This document shows, in pieces, positions 8,487 through 16,429 of a DNA stretch of 60,090 bases. The notes below the pieces were generated by a model that saw only the letters and a program-made list of their open reading frames with translations, was not told the DNA's origin and searched no databases. The stretch's first letter is position 1; each line of letters opens with the position of its first letter. The translations under genes were made by a program, and so were the position numbers. The stretch comes from Phycisphaeraceae bacterium (GTDB lineage: Bacteria > Planctomycetota > Phycisphaerae > Phycisphaerales > UBA1924): positions 1 to 60,090 of the forward strand of contig JAHBXG010000024.1 of the NCBI GenBank assembly GCA_019636565.1, read 5' to 3'.

Positions 8487-9457
8487 TGGGTCTCTTTTCC
8501 GCGATCACGGCGAAGATCAAGGGCGGCCTTGCGAAGACGCGCGAGGTGTTCGTCACGGGATTGAAGTCTCTGCTGCTTGGGCGGAAGCTCGATGAGGCGA
8601 CGATCCAGGAAATCCGGAGGCGGTTGATCGAGGCCGATGTCGGCGTAAAGACGACGGACCGATTCGTCGCCCACATTCAGAACGAGTTCCGCGCCGGCAA
8701 GATCGACAAGGGCGACCAGGTTCTTGACTACCTGAAGGCCGAATTGCGATCGATGTGGCCGCCCCAGGATCGCGAGCTGAAGATGGCACCGGCCGGCGAG
8801 AAGCCGACCGTCATTCTCGTGACGGGCGTGAACGGCGCGGGCAAGACAACCAGCATCAGCAAGCTGGCGAAGCTCCTGCAATCGCGGGGCAACAAGGTCA
8901 TGCTTGGAGCTTGCGATACGTTCCGGGCCGGTGCGGTGCGCCAACTCGAGATCTGGGGCGAGCGGCTCGGGATCGATGTTGTGAAAGGGCAGCAGGGGGG
9001 CGATCCGGCTGCTGTTGCGTTCGATGCATGTCAGGCAGCGAAAGCGCGCGGCGTGGATGTGCTCATTCTCGACACTGCGGGGCGTCTGCAAACGCAGGAT
9101 CCGCTGATGCGTCAGCTCACCAAGATCCGGTCGGTGGTGAGCAAGCAGATTCCCGGCGGGCCGCACGAGGTTCTCTTGGTTCTTGACGCGACGGCTGGCC
9201 AGAACGCGCTGCGTCAGGCGGAAGAGTTTGATCGGGCCGTTGCGGGCGTGGGGGCGAATCAGCCGAAGCCCGCCGATGCGGTGGGCGTGACGGGCATCTT
9301 TCTCGCGAAACTGGACGGCACCGCCAAGGGCGGAATCGTTGTGGCCATCAAGGAAGTGACGAAGATCCCGGTGAAGTTCATCGGTGTCGGCGAGACGCCG
9401 GACGATGTGCAGCCGTTTGAGCCGGAGAAGTTTGTGGATGCGCTGTTCGAAGAATGA
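8486..9457 (+). CDS. ftsY: signal recognition particle receptor FtsY
   Basis: A 323-residue SRP-type GTPase. The helical N domain is residues 1-95, followed by the G domain with P-loop GVNGAGKTT (114-122), DTAGRLQTQ, TKLDGTAKGG and the closing GVGETPDDVQPFEPEKFVDALF, which is diagnostic of FtsY. It docks the ribosome-SRP complex at the inner membrane for cotranslational insertion. The long acidic A domain of E. coli FtsY is missing; the short amphipathic N terminus (MGLFSAITAKIKGGL) can serve as the membrane-targeting helix. Start overlaps the nusB stop. Confidence 0.95.
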   Translation: MGLFSAITAKIKGGLAKTREVFVTGLKSLLLGRKLDEATIQEIRRRLIEADVGVKTTDRFVAHIQNEFRAGKIDKGDQVLDYLKAELRSMWPPQDRELKMAPAGEKPTVILVTGVNGAGKTTSISKLAKLLQSRGNKVMLGACDTFRAGAVRQLEIWGERLGIDVVKGQQGGDPAAVAFDACQAAKARGVDVLILDTAGRLQTQDPLMRQLTKIRSVVSKQIPGGPHEVLLVLDATAGQNALRQAEEFDRAVAGVGANQPKPADAVGVTGIFLAKLDGTAKGGIVVAIKEVTKIPVKFIGVGETPDDVQPFEPEKFVDALFEE

Positions 9458-9458
9458 G

Positions 9459-9791
9459 TCAGGACGGTGGCATCGGTTCGGCAAAGTTGTGTGATCGAAT
9501 CCAGGCTTTGCAATAAGGCGCGAACCATCGAAACGGCCATTCTTTGCCGGTGTAGAAATGGTCGTGATACGTGGGATAACAGATCCACGATCGGGGTCGG
9601 GGGCCAAGAGCAACAGGTCTACCGTCCGATGTCTGCTCCTCATCAAATTTGTGGGCAGGCCGATGAACGTCAAATACAACGGCGATTGCCAGGAAGGGCG
9701 TGAGCGCCAGTCCGAGACTCAGGGCGACCGTAGTTGCCAATGCAATTCGAAGACGACGTGATCGAGCCAGCTTGAACATTGAAGATTTCAT
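9459..9791 (-). CDS. small single-pass membrane protein of unknown function
   Basis: A 110-residue protein with a basic N terminus (KLARSRRLR) and one transmembrane helix at about residues 15-40, then an extracytoplasmic part rich in Trp, Tyr, His and Pro (CYPTYHDHFYTGKEWPFRW). It could instead be an uncleaved signal anchor. Met1 (9791) and Met5 (9779) are both possible starts. It ends one base from the ftsY stop, convergently, and lies 58 bases downstream of the VWA gene on the same strand. I do not recognise a family. Confidence 0.55.
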   Translation of the reverse strand: MKSSMFKLARSRRLRIALATTVALSLGLALTPFLAIAVVFDVHRPAHKFDEEQTSDGRPVALGPRPRSWICYPTYHDHFYTGKEWPFRWFAPYCKAWIRSHNFAEPMPPS

Positions 9792-9849
9792 GACGCGACA
9801 TGGGTCAAGCCGAGCAATGTCTACGTTGATCGGACAAGGAAGATCTTTC

Positions 9850-11616
9850 CTATCCGATAATTTTTCGTCGCTGATTCACGTAGTCCCACAGCACAAACCG
9901 GTCGAGGTCCTTGCCACCGGTGAAAAAGACGCGGCCGCCGGTCGCCTGGGCCATTTTCTGCGCGAACCGGATGTCCTCCTGCGTCTGCGACCAGCTCGGG
10001 AGCAGGAAGATATTGATCGTGATGTTTTCTTTCGAGCAGAGCTGGGCCTCGCGCATGGTGGCTTCTTCGGTGCGCGGATCGGGCGGGTAGAGCATGTAGA
10101 GGTCGCTGCCCTCGAAGTGGGCGGTGGGGAGGCCGTCGGTGATGAGCATTACCTGGCGGTTGGGCGTGTCCTGGGCCGCGAGCAATTGGCGGGCGAGCTG
10201 CAGAGCACGCTGGATGTTCGTGAAATGCTGCGGCACGCGGGATTCGACGACGTCGGGGTCGCTCATGTCGGCCTTGAGCCGCACGACCGGGTTGTGAATC
10301 GAGACCATCTTGGGCATCAGCGTCGGAAGTTCGCTGACCGGGCGCACCTTGGCGAAAGTGTACATCTCGATAATGCGGAGAAAATCACCGGGATACTCAG
10401 AGCGAATGAGGCCATCCAGGGCCATCCCCATTCGCTTCACGTCGATGTACTGCCCGCCGTATCGCATCGAGCCTGACATATCGAGCAGCACGCAGGAGGC
10501 GCAGCGCGGGTTGTTGCGGGTGCGATGGATCTCGATGTCCGACTGGTCGAGGCGCAAGCGGCGCCGTTGCCCCGGCGCAGGCGTTCCCGCCTCGCGTGAC
10601 GTGCGGATCGCGGCGTTGATGAAACTTCCCGGCGCATCGATGTTTGCGATGGAATCGCCGAATTCGTATTGCTTGGTCCGTGGCAGTTCGACCGCACCCT
10701 CGCCGTAGATCGGCCCCGAATGCCTGCCCGACCGCGCTGCCTGCAACTCGCTGAAGATCTCGCTGAGCACCCGCGTCTGGAAGATCTTCGCGGCCTTGGG
10801 TGTCAGCGAAAGACCCCGTTTGGACTGCTCGATGCCCTGGCGTTCCATTTCCTGGCGCAGGTAGTCTTCGATCTGCTTCTGCAAGTCGTTGATGTTTTCG
10901 ATGTCTTCGGAATCGGCGAACTGCGAGAGCTCATCGAGATCGATGATCGCGAGCTGCGCGTTCTTCATCGCCTCTCTCAGTTGCGAGAGCAGACGGTCGA
11001 TCGTCTCGAGTTCGTCCTTGAGTTCGATTGCCCGCTCGATGTCGGTCTTCTCGCGTCCGGTGAACGCGTACTTGCCGACCAGTTGGTCGAGTTGGTACCG
11101 ATCGCCCAGAGCGGCGGTCACCCGCATCAAGTCTTGCGCGAAGGGCGAGTTGTCGTCCTTCTGCGCTTCCCAGAGTCGTTCGAGCTCCCGAATCTGCTCG
11201 GTCCGGGCGAATTTCTCGAAGTCGGATCGAAACTTCGCGGGCGGCTTCGCATCGCGGAGCGTCTGTTTATACGCCTCCGCCGCGGCTTTCCGAGCTGAAT
11301 CTACCTCGTACGTCTCAAGAATCCGCTGCTTGCGTTCTTCGAGCATCGCGATCAGCGAATCCAGGCTGGGGCCGAGCCTTGGAAACATGCTGGGATCGAG
11401 CCGGATCGCATTGGCCAGCTCTTCCGGGGTGAGATCGCGCGTCGAGCCGTATGCGAGCATGTGCTCCATTGCGGCCGATGCCAGATCCGGCGGCTCAGCT
11501 GTGGGTGAAGGGAAATTCTTAGGGTCGTATCCGAGATAGGTGTGAACAAGTCCCGGTGCGCCGGCGCCTTCTCCGCTGCGTTTCTCTTTGGCGGGATGGG
11601 GGTCGTTCGGCGACAT
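9850..11616 (-). CDS. ChlD-like VWA domain protein
   Basis: A 588-residue cytoplasmic protein. Residues 1-~370 are helical and charged, with coiled-coil-like stretches; the C-terminal ~210 residues form a von Willebrand factor A domain with MIDAS motif LLDMSGSM (near residue 378), a central Thr region, and VMLITDGLP. It is encoded 9 bases downstream of a ChlI/MoxR-like ATPase on the same strand, the pairing seen in Mg-chelatase and in MoxR-VWA metal-insertion or chaperone systems. No chlorophyll genes occur nearby, so a protein-remodelling or cofactor-insertion role is more likely than Mg chelation; this is inference. ATG 11616 is the natural start. Confidence 0.83.
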   Translation of the reverse strand: MSPNDPHPAKEKRSGEGAGAPGLVHTYLGYDPKNFPSPTAEPPDLASAAMEHMLAYGSTRDLTPEELANAIRLDPSMFPRLGPSLDSLIAMLEERKQRILETYEVDSARKAAAEAYKQTLRDAKPPAKFRSDFEKFARTEQIRELERLWEAQKDDNSPFAQDLMRVTAALGDRYQLDQLVGKYAFTGREKTDIERAIELKDELETIDRLLSQLREAMKNAQLAIIDLDELSQFADSEDIENINDLQKQIEDYLRQEMERQGIEQSKRGLSLTPKAAKIFQTRVLSEIFSELQAARSGRHSGPIYGEGAVELPRTKQYEFGDSIANIDAPGSFINAAIRTSREAGTPAPGQRRRLRLDQSDIEIHRTRNNPRCASCVLLDMSGSMRYGGQYIDVKRMGMALDGLIRSEYPGDFLRIIEMYTFAKVRPVSELPTLMPKMVSIHNPVVRLKADMSDPDVVESRVPQHFTNIQRALQLARQLLAAQDTPNRQVMLITDGLPTAHFEGSDLYMLYPPDPRTEEATMREAQLCSKENITINIFLLPSWSQTQEDIRFAQKMAQATGGRVFFTGGKDLDRFVLWDYVNQRRKIIG

Positions 11617-11625
11617 ACTTGTTAC

Positions 11626-13074
11626 TCAGGTCTCGAACGTGATCGTGCCGTGTCTTTGCGACCGGCTGATCTTGTCCGCTGCGTAAAGGCCGCTTAACAC
11701 AAACTCCACGCAACTTGCCCGCACTGCCGGATCGGTCGACGCGTTGACTTCGAAGGCCTTGTCCCAAACGGGCGGCACGCGTTTCAGAAGTTTCTCGTAG
11801 TGGGAACTGGGCAGCATGTCACCCACTTCGATCTTGACACCCTTCGCGAATATCTCGCTGATTTCCGCAAGGCCGTGATCGCTGACATATTCGCCGAAGA
11901 CGGTCTTGATGGCTTCTGCGGCGATTGAGTCGAGGACCTGTTTTTCCGACAATTGATGGCTGCCCATCATGTCGAGTTCGAGTTTGCCGGTCGCAGCGGT
12001 GTGGAAGTGAGCCAGATCGCTAATGCGGGGAACGGCGGGCTTCTCATTCAGCCGGATCGCCCGCTGGCGGGCCGAGGCGATCATGGTGCGATAGACCGCG
12101 ATACTGAGGCGAGCCGAGACGCCCGAGGCGTGATCGACGAACTTGCTTTTGCGTGCCGCTATGGAAATCTGCTCAACAATTTCCTTCATGAAAGGCGGCA
12201 CGATGACCGGATACTCGCCTCCGAGATCGCCCCCCTCGCCCTTTGCCGCTTCCTGCTCCATGATCTCGATGCCGAGTTCACGCTCGCGGGGGTAGTGAGT
12301 TTGAATCGTGCTACCGATACGGTCCTTGAGTTGCGGGATGACCTTTCCCGAGCGGTTGTACGTGCTGGGATTCGCTGAGAAGAGCACCACGATGTCGAGA
12401 TCAAACTTGATCGGGTAGCCCCGGATCTGGACATCGCGCTCTTCGAGGATGTTGAAGAGACCCACCTGGACAAGATCGTCAAGGTCGGGGAGTTCGTTCA
12501 TGGCGAAGATGCCGCGGTGCATGCGCGGGATGAGACCGAAGTGGAGAGACTCCTCGACCGACATACTGGCACCCGAAGCGAGTTTGCCCGGATCGATCTC
12601 GCCGACCACGTCGGCAAACTTGGTTCCCGGGGCGAGGCGTTCCGCGTATCGCTCTTCGCGGGGCCACCAGGCAATCGGCGCACTCTCGCCGCGCTCGGCC
12701 AGGAACGCCTTGCCCACGCTGGTGATGGGCCGATCCGGGTCTTCGTGGACCGCAGAGCCACCCCGGAAGTCGGCGGGGATGTCGAGATACGGCAAGACCG
12801 GATCCAGGAATCGGCTCAGCTGCCTCATGAGGCGGCTCTTGGCCTGTCCTTTTTCACCGAGGAAGAGCATGTCATGCCCGGCCAGGATCGCGTTGACGAT
12901 CTCCGGGATCACCGTGCTGTCGAAGCCGACGATGCCGGGAAACAAGGTGTCCCCGCTGCGCAAAGCGCGGCTGAGGTTGGAGCGCAGTTCGGACTTGACC
13001 GACCGCGATTTCCAGCCCGACGCACGGAGTTCCTTCAGAGTCTTGGGAACGTTGGATTGGGGGGCGTTGTTCAT
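11626..13074 (-). CDS. AAA+ ATPase, ChlI/MoxR-like
   Basis: A 482-residue AAA+ ATPase of the Mg-chelatase I / MoxR branch. The P-loop is GEKGQAKS (residues 73-80), where Ala replaces the usual second Gly of GxxxxGKS; this variant is shared by relatives annotated as magnesium chelatase. Other motifs are [11 protein letters not shown] as Walker [17 protein letters not shown] as sensor 1, and LKDRIG. The C terminus carries a helical lid and a ~60-residue extension. It should form rings that act on the product of the VWA gene 9 bases downstream. ATG 13074 is the start, in a 184-base divergent gap shared with the cystathionine beta-synthase gene. Confidence 0.85.
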   Translation of the reverse strand: MNNAPQSNVPKTLKELRASGWKSRSVKSELRSNLSRALRSGDTLFPGIVGFDSTVIPEIVNAILAGHDMLFLGEKGQAKSRLMRQLSRFLDPVLPYLDIPADFRGGSAVHEDPDRPITSVGKAFLAERGESAPIAWWPREERYAERLAPGTKFADVVGEIDPGKLASGASMSVEESLHFGLIPRMHRGIFAMNELPDLDDLVQVGLFNILEERDVQIRGYPIKFDLDIVVLFSANPSTYNRSGKVIPQLKDRIGSTIQTHYPRERELGIEIMEQEAAKGEGGDLGGEYPVIVPPFMKEIVEQISIAARKSKFVDHASGVSARLSIAVYRTMIASARQRAIRLNEKPAVPRISDLAHFHTAATGKLELDMMGSHQLSEKQVLDSIAAEAIKTVFGEYVSDHGLAEISEIFAKGVKIEVGDMLPSSHYEKLLKRVPPVWDKAFEVNASTDPAVRASCVEFVLSGLYAADKISRSQRHGTITFET

Positions 13075-13258
13075 GTGGGGTTACGGATGGTCTCGCTCCG
13101 GCAACATTGTTGGATGCGACTCAATCGCAAAAGGATGCGGGTTTTCGCGAGTGAGAGGGGAGTGAGAGGCGGATGAGACGCGAGAGTTGAGCGGGCGTAT
13201 CGTGGGAAAGTCGAAGCCGACCCTATTCTGCCCTTTTTGGTAAGGTAATCGCTCCCTT

Positions 13259-14635
13259 ATGCACGCAAACATCTACGCAAATATTTTGGATGCCGTCGGC
13301 AATACGCCCCTCGTCCGCCTGAACAAGGTCGTCGGCCCGGATTCGGCCACGGTGCTCGTGAAGTGCGAGTACATGAACCCGACGGGCTCGATCAAGGACC
13401 GGATGGCGGTGCACATCCTCAACGAGAGCGAGAAGCAGGGTCTGATCAAGCCCGGCGCGACGATTGTTGAGAACACCAGCGGCAACACCGGGCAGGGTGT
13501 GGCGATGTGGGCCGCGGTGCGCGGGTACCGGTGTGTGTTCACCATGCCCGACAAGATGAGCCTCGAGAAGGTCAACATGCTCAAGGCGTTCGGCGCGGAG
13601 GTGGTGATCACCCCGACCGATGTGCCGGGCGACTCGCCCCAGCACTATGTGGAGACAGCCAAGCGCATCGCGCGAGAGACGCCGGGCGCTTTCTACGTCA
13701 ACCAGTATCACAATCCGCTGAATATCGATGCTCACATGCTTTCGACCGGCCCGGAAATCTGGAAGCAAACGGGCGGCAAGTTAGATGCCGTTGTTTCCGG
13801 TGCCGGAACCGGGGGCACGATTTCGGGCATCGGGCGCTATTTCAAGAAAAACCATCCGCACGTCCGCATCGTCGGTGTCGACCCTATCGGCAGCGTGCAC
13901 TATCACTATTTCTACACCAAGACGATGCCGACTCCCCACGTGTACAAGGTTGAAGGGATCGGCGAGGACATCCTGTGCGACGCGATGGACTACTCGGTCG
14001 TCGATGAGTTTCACCAGACCAACGACAAGGAAGCGTTCACGATGGCTCGTCGCCTGGTGCGTGAGGAAGGCCTCTTTTGCGGCGGGTCTTCCGGCTGCAA
14101 TGTCCACATCGCGCTCAAGGTGGCCAAGTTACTCGGACCCGGAAAGACAGTGGTGACGCTGTTGCCCGATTCGGCGACGCGGTACACGACCAAGTTCCTG
14201 AACGATGCCTGGATGAAGGACTACGGCTTCCTCGGGAGCGACCGCGATCTCGGACTCGTTGAGGATGTCATCAAGGGGCGGCAAGGACAAATCATCACGG
14301 CGAAGGAAACCGATTCGGTTGAGTCTGTGATCGCCTTGCTGAAGAAGCACGGAGTTTCGCAGGTGCCGATCGTGGACGACAAAGGCCGCCCGCACGCGAT
14401 CGTGGCGGAAGTAGACATTCTGCGCGGGTTGCAGGAAGGGCACGCGACGATGGCGTCGCCCGTGAAAGCCGTCGCCCAGCGCATCGGCGGGCTGATCTAT
14501 CCCAAAGCACGCATCGAAGAGCTGTATCGCATCTTTGAGACCAATCAGGTGGCGATCGTCGTGGACAACGAAAAGATTGTCGGCGTCGTCAGTCAGATCG
14601 ATGTGATCGATTTCATGAGCAAGAAGGGGCGGTAG
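13259..14635 (+). CDS. cystathionine beta-synthase with CBS domains
   Basis: A 458-residue fold type II PLP enzyme. The Schiff-base lysine sits in NPTGSIKDRM (Lys46), the Ser-binding loop is ENTSGNTGQG, and the PLP phosphate loop is GAGTGGTISG. Residues ~335-458 form two CBS domains (IITAKETDSVESV... and KARIEELYRIFETNQVAIVV...), as in eukaryotic cystathionine beta-synthase, and unlike CysK/CysM. Predicted reaction: serine (or O-acetylserine) plus homocysteine to cystathionine. The CBS pair may bind adenosyl ligands such as SAM. It is followed, past a palindromic repeat, by a cystathionine gamma-synthase/lyase gene, which fits reverse transsulfuration. Start ATG 13259. Confidence 0.88.
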   Translation: MHANIYANILDAVGNTPLVRLNKVVGPDSATVLVKCEYMNPTGSIKDRMAVHILNESEKQGLIKPGATIVENTSGNTGQGVAMWAAVRGYRCVFTMPDKMSLEKVNMLKAFGAEVVITPTDVPGDSPQHYVETAKRIARETPGAFYVNQYHNPLNIDAHMLSTGPEIWKQTGGKLDAVVSGAGTGGTISGIGRYFKKNHPHVRIVGVDPIGSVHYHYFYTKTMPTPHVYKVEGIGEDILCDAMDYSVVDEFHQTNDKEAFTMARRLVREEGLFCGGSSGCNVHIALKVAKLLGPGKTVVTLLPDSATRYTTKFLNDAWMKDYGFLGSDRDLGLVEDVIKGRQGQIITAKETDSVESVIALLKKHGVSQVPIVDDKGRPHAIVAEVDILRGLQEGHATMASPVKAVAQRIGGLIYPKARIEELYRIFETNQVAIVVDNEKIVGVVSQIDVIDFMSKKGR

Positions 14636-14658
14636 GGCCGTTCCGAAATGCAGGGAGA

Positions 14659-14762
14659 GAACGCGGAGTCGCGGAGGGTGCGGAGTTTCGCGGAGGGATG
14701 AGAATTTTTTTCAGCTCGTTGAATTCTCAGCGTGTCTCCGCCTTCTCCGCAACTCCGCGTTC
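14659..14762. repeat. imperfect palindrome built from ACGCGGAG-type repeats
   Basis: The left arm GAACGCGGAG-TCGCGGAG (from 14659) is mirrored by CTCCGC-AACTCCGCGTTC ending at 14762, with a central AT-rich loop (GAGAATTTTTTTCAG). Within the left arm the unit GCGGAG recurs four times. The transcript could fold into a long imperfect hairpin. This resembles short dispersed palindromic repeats often seen in planctomycete and other environmental genomes. It fills the gap between the two transsulfuration genes; it lacks a U-tract on either side of a clean stem, so I do not call it a terminator. Confidence 0.7.
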
Positions 14763-14782
14763 TATCAAACTTGAGTACACAT

Positions 14783-16000
14783 ATGTCGAATGAAACCCAC
14801 CGCTTCGGAACCAACTGCATCCACGCCGGACAGGTGCCCGACCCGACCACCGGCGCGATCATGACTCCGGTCTACATGACCAGCACGTTCGTGCAGAAAT
14901 CGCCGGGCGTTTTCAAGGACGGGTACGACTATGCGCGGAGCAAGAACCCGACGAGGCAGGCCCTCGAAGACAATCTCGCGGCACTCGAAGGGGGCAAAGT
15001 GGGGCTCGCATTCTCGAGCGGCCTCGCCGCGATGGACTGCGTGCTGCACCAGTTGCGCGCGGGCGATCATGTCGTGCTCTCGGATGACGTCTACGGCGGC
15101 TCGTTCCGCCAGATGGACAAGGTCTTCCGGCACATGAACATGGCGTACACGCGGGTGGACATGACCAAGCTCGAGGAGATCGAGAAGGCCATGACGCCCA
15201 AAACGCGGGTCGTCTGGCTTGAGACACCGAGCAATCCAATGCTCAAGATCATCGATATTGCTGGCGTTCGCAAGCTCATCGATAGTGCCAAGATCGACTC
15301 TGGTGGAAATACAGACAAAGCGCTCGGTCCGCTCGGAACACCGCTCGCCAAGCCGCTGCTTGTCGTGGACAATACGTTTGCTTCGCCGTACTTGCAGAAC
15401 CCGCTCGCCCACGGTGCGGACGTTGTGCTGCACTCGTGCACGAAGTACATCGGTGGCCACAGCGACATGGTCGCCGGCGCAATCGTCGCGAAAACCGAAG
15501 AACTCGGCGAGCGCTTGAAGTACGTCCAGAACGCGGTGGGGGCCGTCCCCAGCGCCATGGACTGCTTCCTCATGCTCCGCAGCACCAAGACGCTGCACCT
15601 CCGCATGCAGCGCCACTTCGAGAACGCGATGAAGATCGCGCAGTGGCTGGAACAGCACCCCAAGATCGAGAAGGTGATTTATCCAGGTCTTGCCAGCCAC
15701 CCGCAGCACGCGCTCGCCAAGAAGCAGATGCGCAACGGCTTCGGCGGCATGATCTCGTGTGTCGTGAGGGGCGGGCTCGAGCCCTCGCGAAGAGTCCTTG
15801 AGCGCACGAAGCTGTTCTCGCTCGCCGAATCGCTGGGCGGCGTCGAGAGCTTGATCGAGCACCCCGCGATCATGACCCACGCGAGCGTGCCTGCCGCGGC
15901 ACGGGCCATTCTGGGCATCGCCGACGGGCTCATCCGCCTGAGCGTCGGCTGCGAGGATGTCGAAGACCTCATCGCCGATCTCGACCACGCGCTGGCGTGA
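14783..16000 (+). CDS. cystathionine gamma-synthase / gamma-lyase family PLP enzyme
   Basis: A 405-residue enzyme of the Cys/Met metabolism PLP family (fold type I). It has TRQALEDNLAALEGG, the PLP stacking region FSSGLAAMD, VDNTFASPY with the cofactor Asp, and SCTKYIGGHSD with Lys221. The tyrosine pair Y-x-R (YDYARSKNP) is present. Members make cystathionine from O-acyl-homoserine or split it to cysteine; sequence alone does not separate MetB from a lyase. Because a cystathionine beta-synthase lies directly upstream, a gamma-lyase completing homocysteine-to-cysteine conversion is favoured. A ~20-residue insert (residues 170-190) precedes the VVDNT strand. ATG 14783 was chosen over upstream in-frame codons that fall in the palindrome. 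Confidence 0.88.
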   Translation: MSNETHRFGTNCIHAGQVPDPTTGAIMTPVYMTSTFVQKSPGVFKDGYDYARSKNPTRQALEDNLAALEGGKVGLAFSSGLAAMDCVLHQLRAGDHVVLSDDVYGGSFRQMDKVFRHMNMAYTRVDMTKLEEIEKAMTPKTRVVWLETPSNPMLKIIDIAGVRKLIDSAKIDSGGNTDKALGPLGTPLAKPLLVVDNTFASPYLQNPLAHGADVVLHSCTKYIGGHSDMVAGAIVAKTEELGERLKYVQNAVGAVPSAMDCFLMLRSTKTLHLRMQRHFENAMKIAQWLEQHPKIEKVIYPGLASHPQHALAKKQMRNGFGGMISCVVRGGLEPSRRVLERTKLFSLAESLGGVESLIEHPAIMTHASVPAAARAILGIADGLIRLSVGCEDVEDLIADLDHALA

Positions 16001-16429
16001 TGCCAAAACCCGTTTCCCGCTCTGGGCTGTTCGCTGCTCTGAGGCGAAATGATTGTTTGCTTCGCGTTTTTCTCGAGGCGGACGAGGAGCCGAGCGGTCC
16101 AGAAGATCAACCCCGTGTGAGGGGGCGGATTGTGGGATTGTGGTTGGGCAAGAGCGGGGGGAGGAGGGGTAGAGAGAAGAGAGAGAAGACAAGGAAGGCA
16201 GCTTCCAGAAACCCAGGCACTCATCTCCCTCACACGAGGTTGAGGTTCTGGGAGCGGTTCGGTTTGGACCGGGGTGCCTGATTGGCTGGAGGACACTGCT
16301 TCATCAATTCCGCTCGGCTCCTTGTGCGATTCAGCGGAGGAATTTCGTTCGCTCGCCTAATCCCTTCAAGCAGCAAGGGTTACAGGCAGGATTCGTGGTC
16401 CGAAGTTTCGCGATCACGAGAGACACGTG
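16001..16429. other. 430-base intergenic region between convergent genes
   Basis: No credible gene is seen. The region contains a long inverted repeat with a polypurine spacer (separate entry, 16099-16251). The rest is unremarkable mixed sequence between the 3' ends of the PLP enzyme gene and the DUF4139 gene. Confidence 0.6.
16099..16251. repeat. 25-base inverted repeat flanking a polypurine tract
   Basis: The arm at 16099-16123 (CCAGAAGATCAACC then CCGTGTGAGGG) is the imperfect reverse complement of the arm at 16227-16251 (CCCTCACACGAGG then TTGAGGTTCTGG); about 21 of 25 positions pair. Between them lies a stretch of almost pure purine on this strand (about 16148-16199, GGGGGGAGGAGGGG then AGAGAAGAGAGAGAAG). 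A small non-autonomous element, a bidirectional terminator or a structured RNA are all possible. No transposase or target duplication is visible. Confidence 0.65.

Noticed and set aside
9850..13074. Chlorophyll biosynthesis (Mg chelatase ChlD/ChlI)
   Set aside because: No other bch/chl genes; P-loop variant and long N-terminal region differ from the true chelatase; I keep only the fold-level name.
13075..13258. A SAM or other sulfur-linked riboswitch upstream of cystathionine beta-synthase
   Set aside because: The gap has no recognisable conserved core or terminator stem.
14765..16192. A 475-codon minus-strand frame over the cystathionine gamma-synthase/lyase
   Set aside because: His/Arg/Val-rich shadow; the PLP enzyme is obvious on the plus strand.
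16099..16251. Insertion sequence or CRISPR
   Set aside because: No transposase, no target duplication, and no regularly spaced direct repeats; only one inverted repeat pair.
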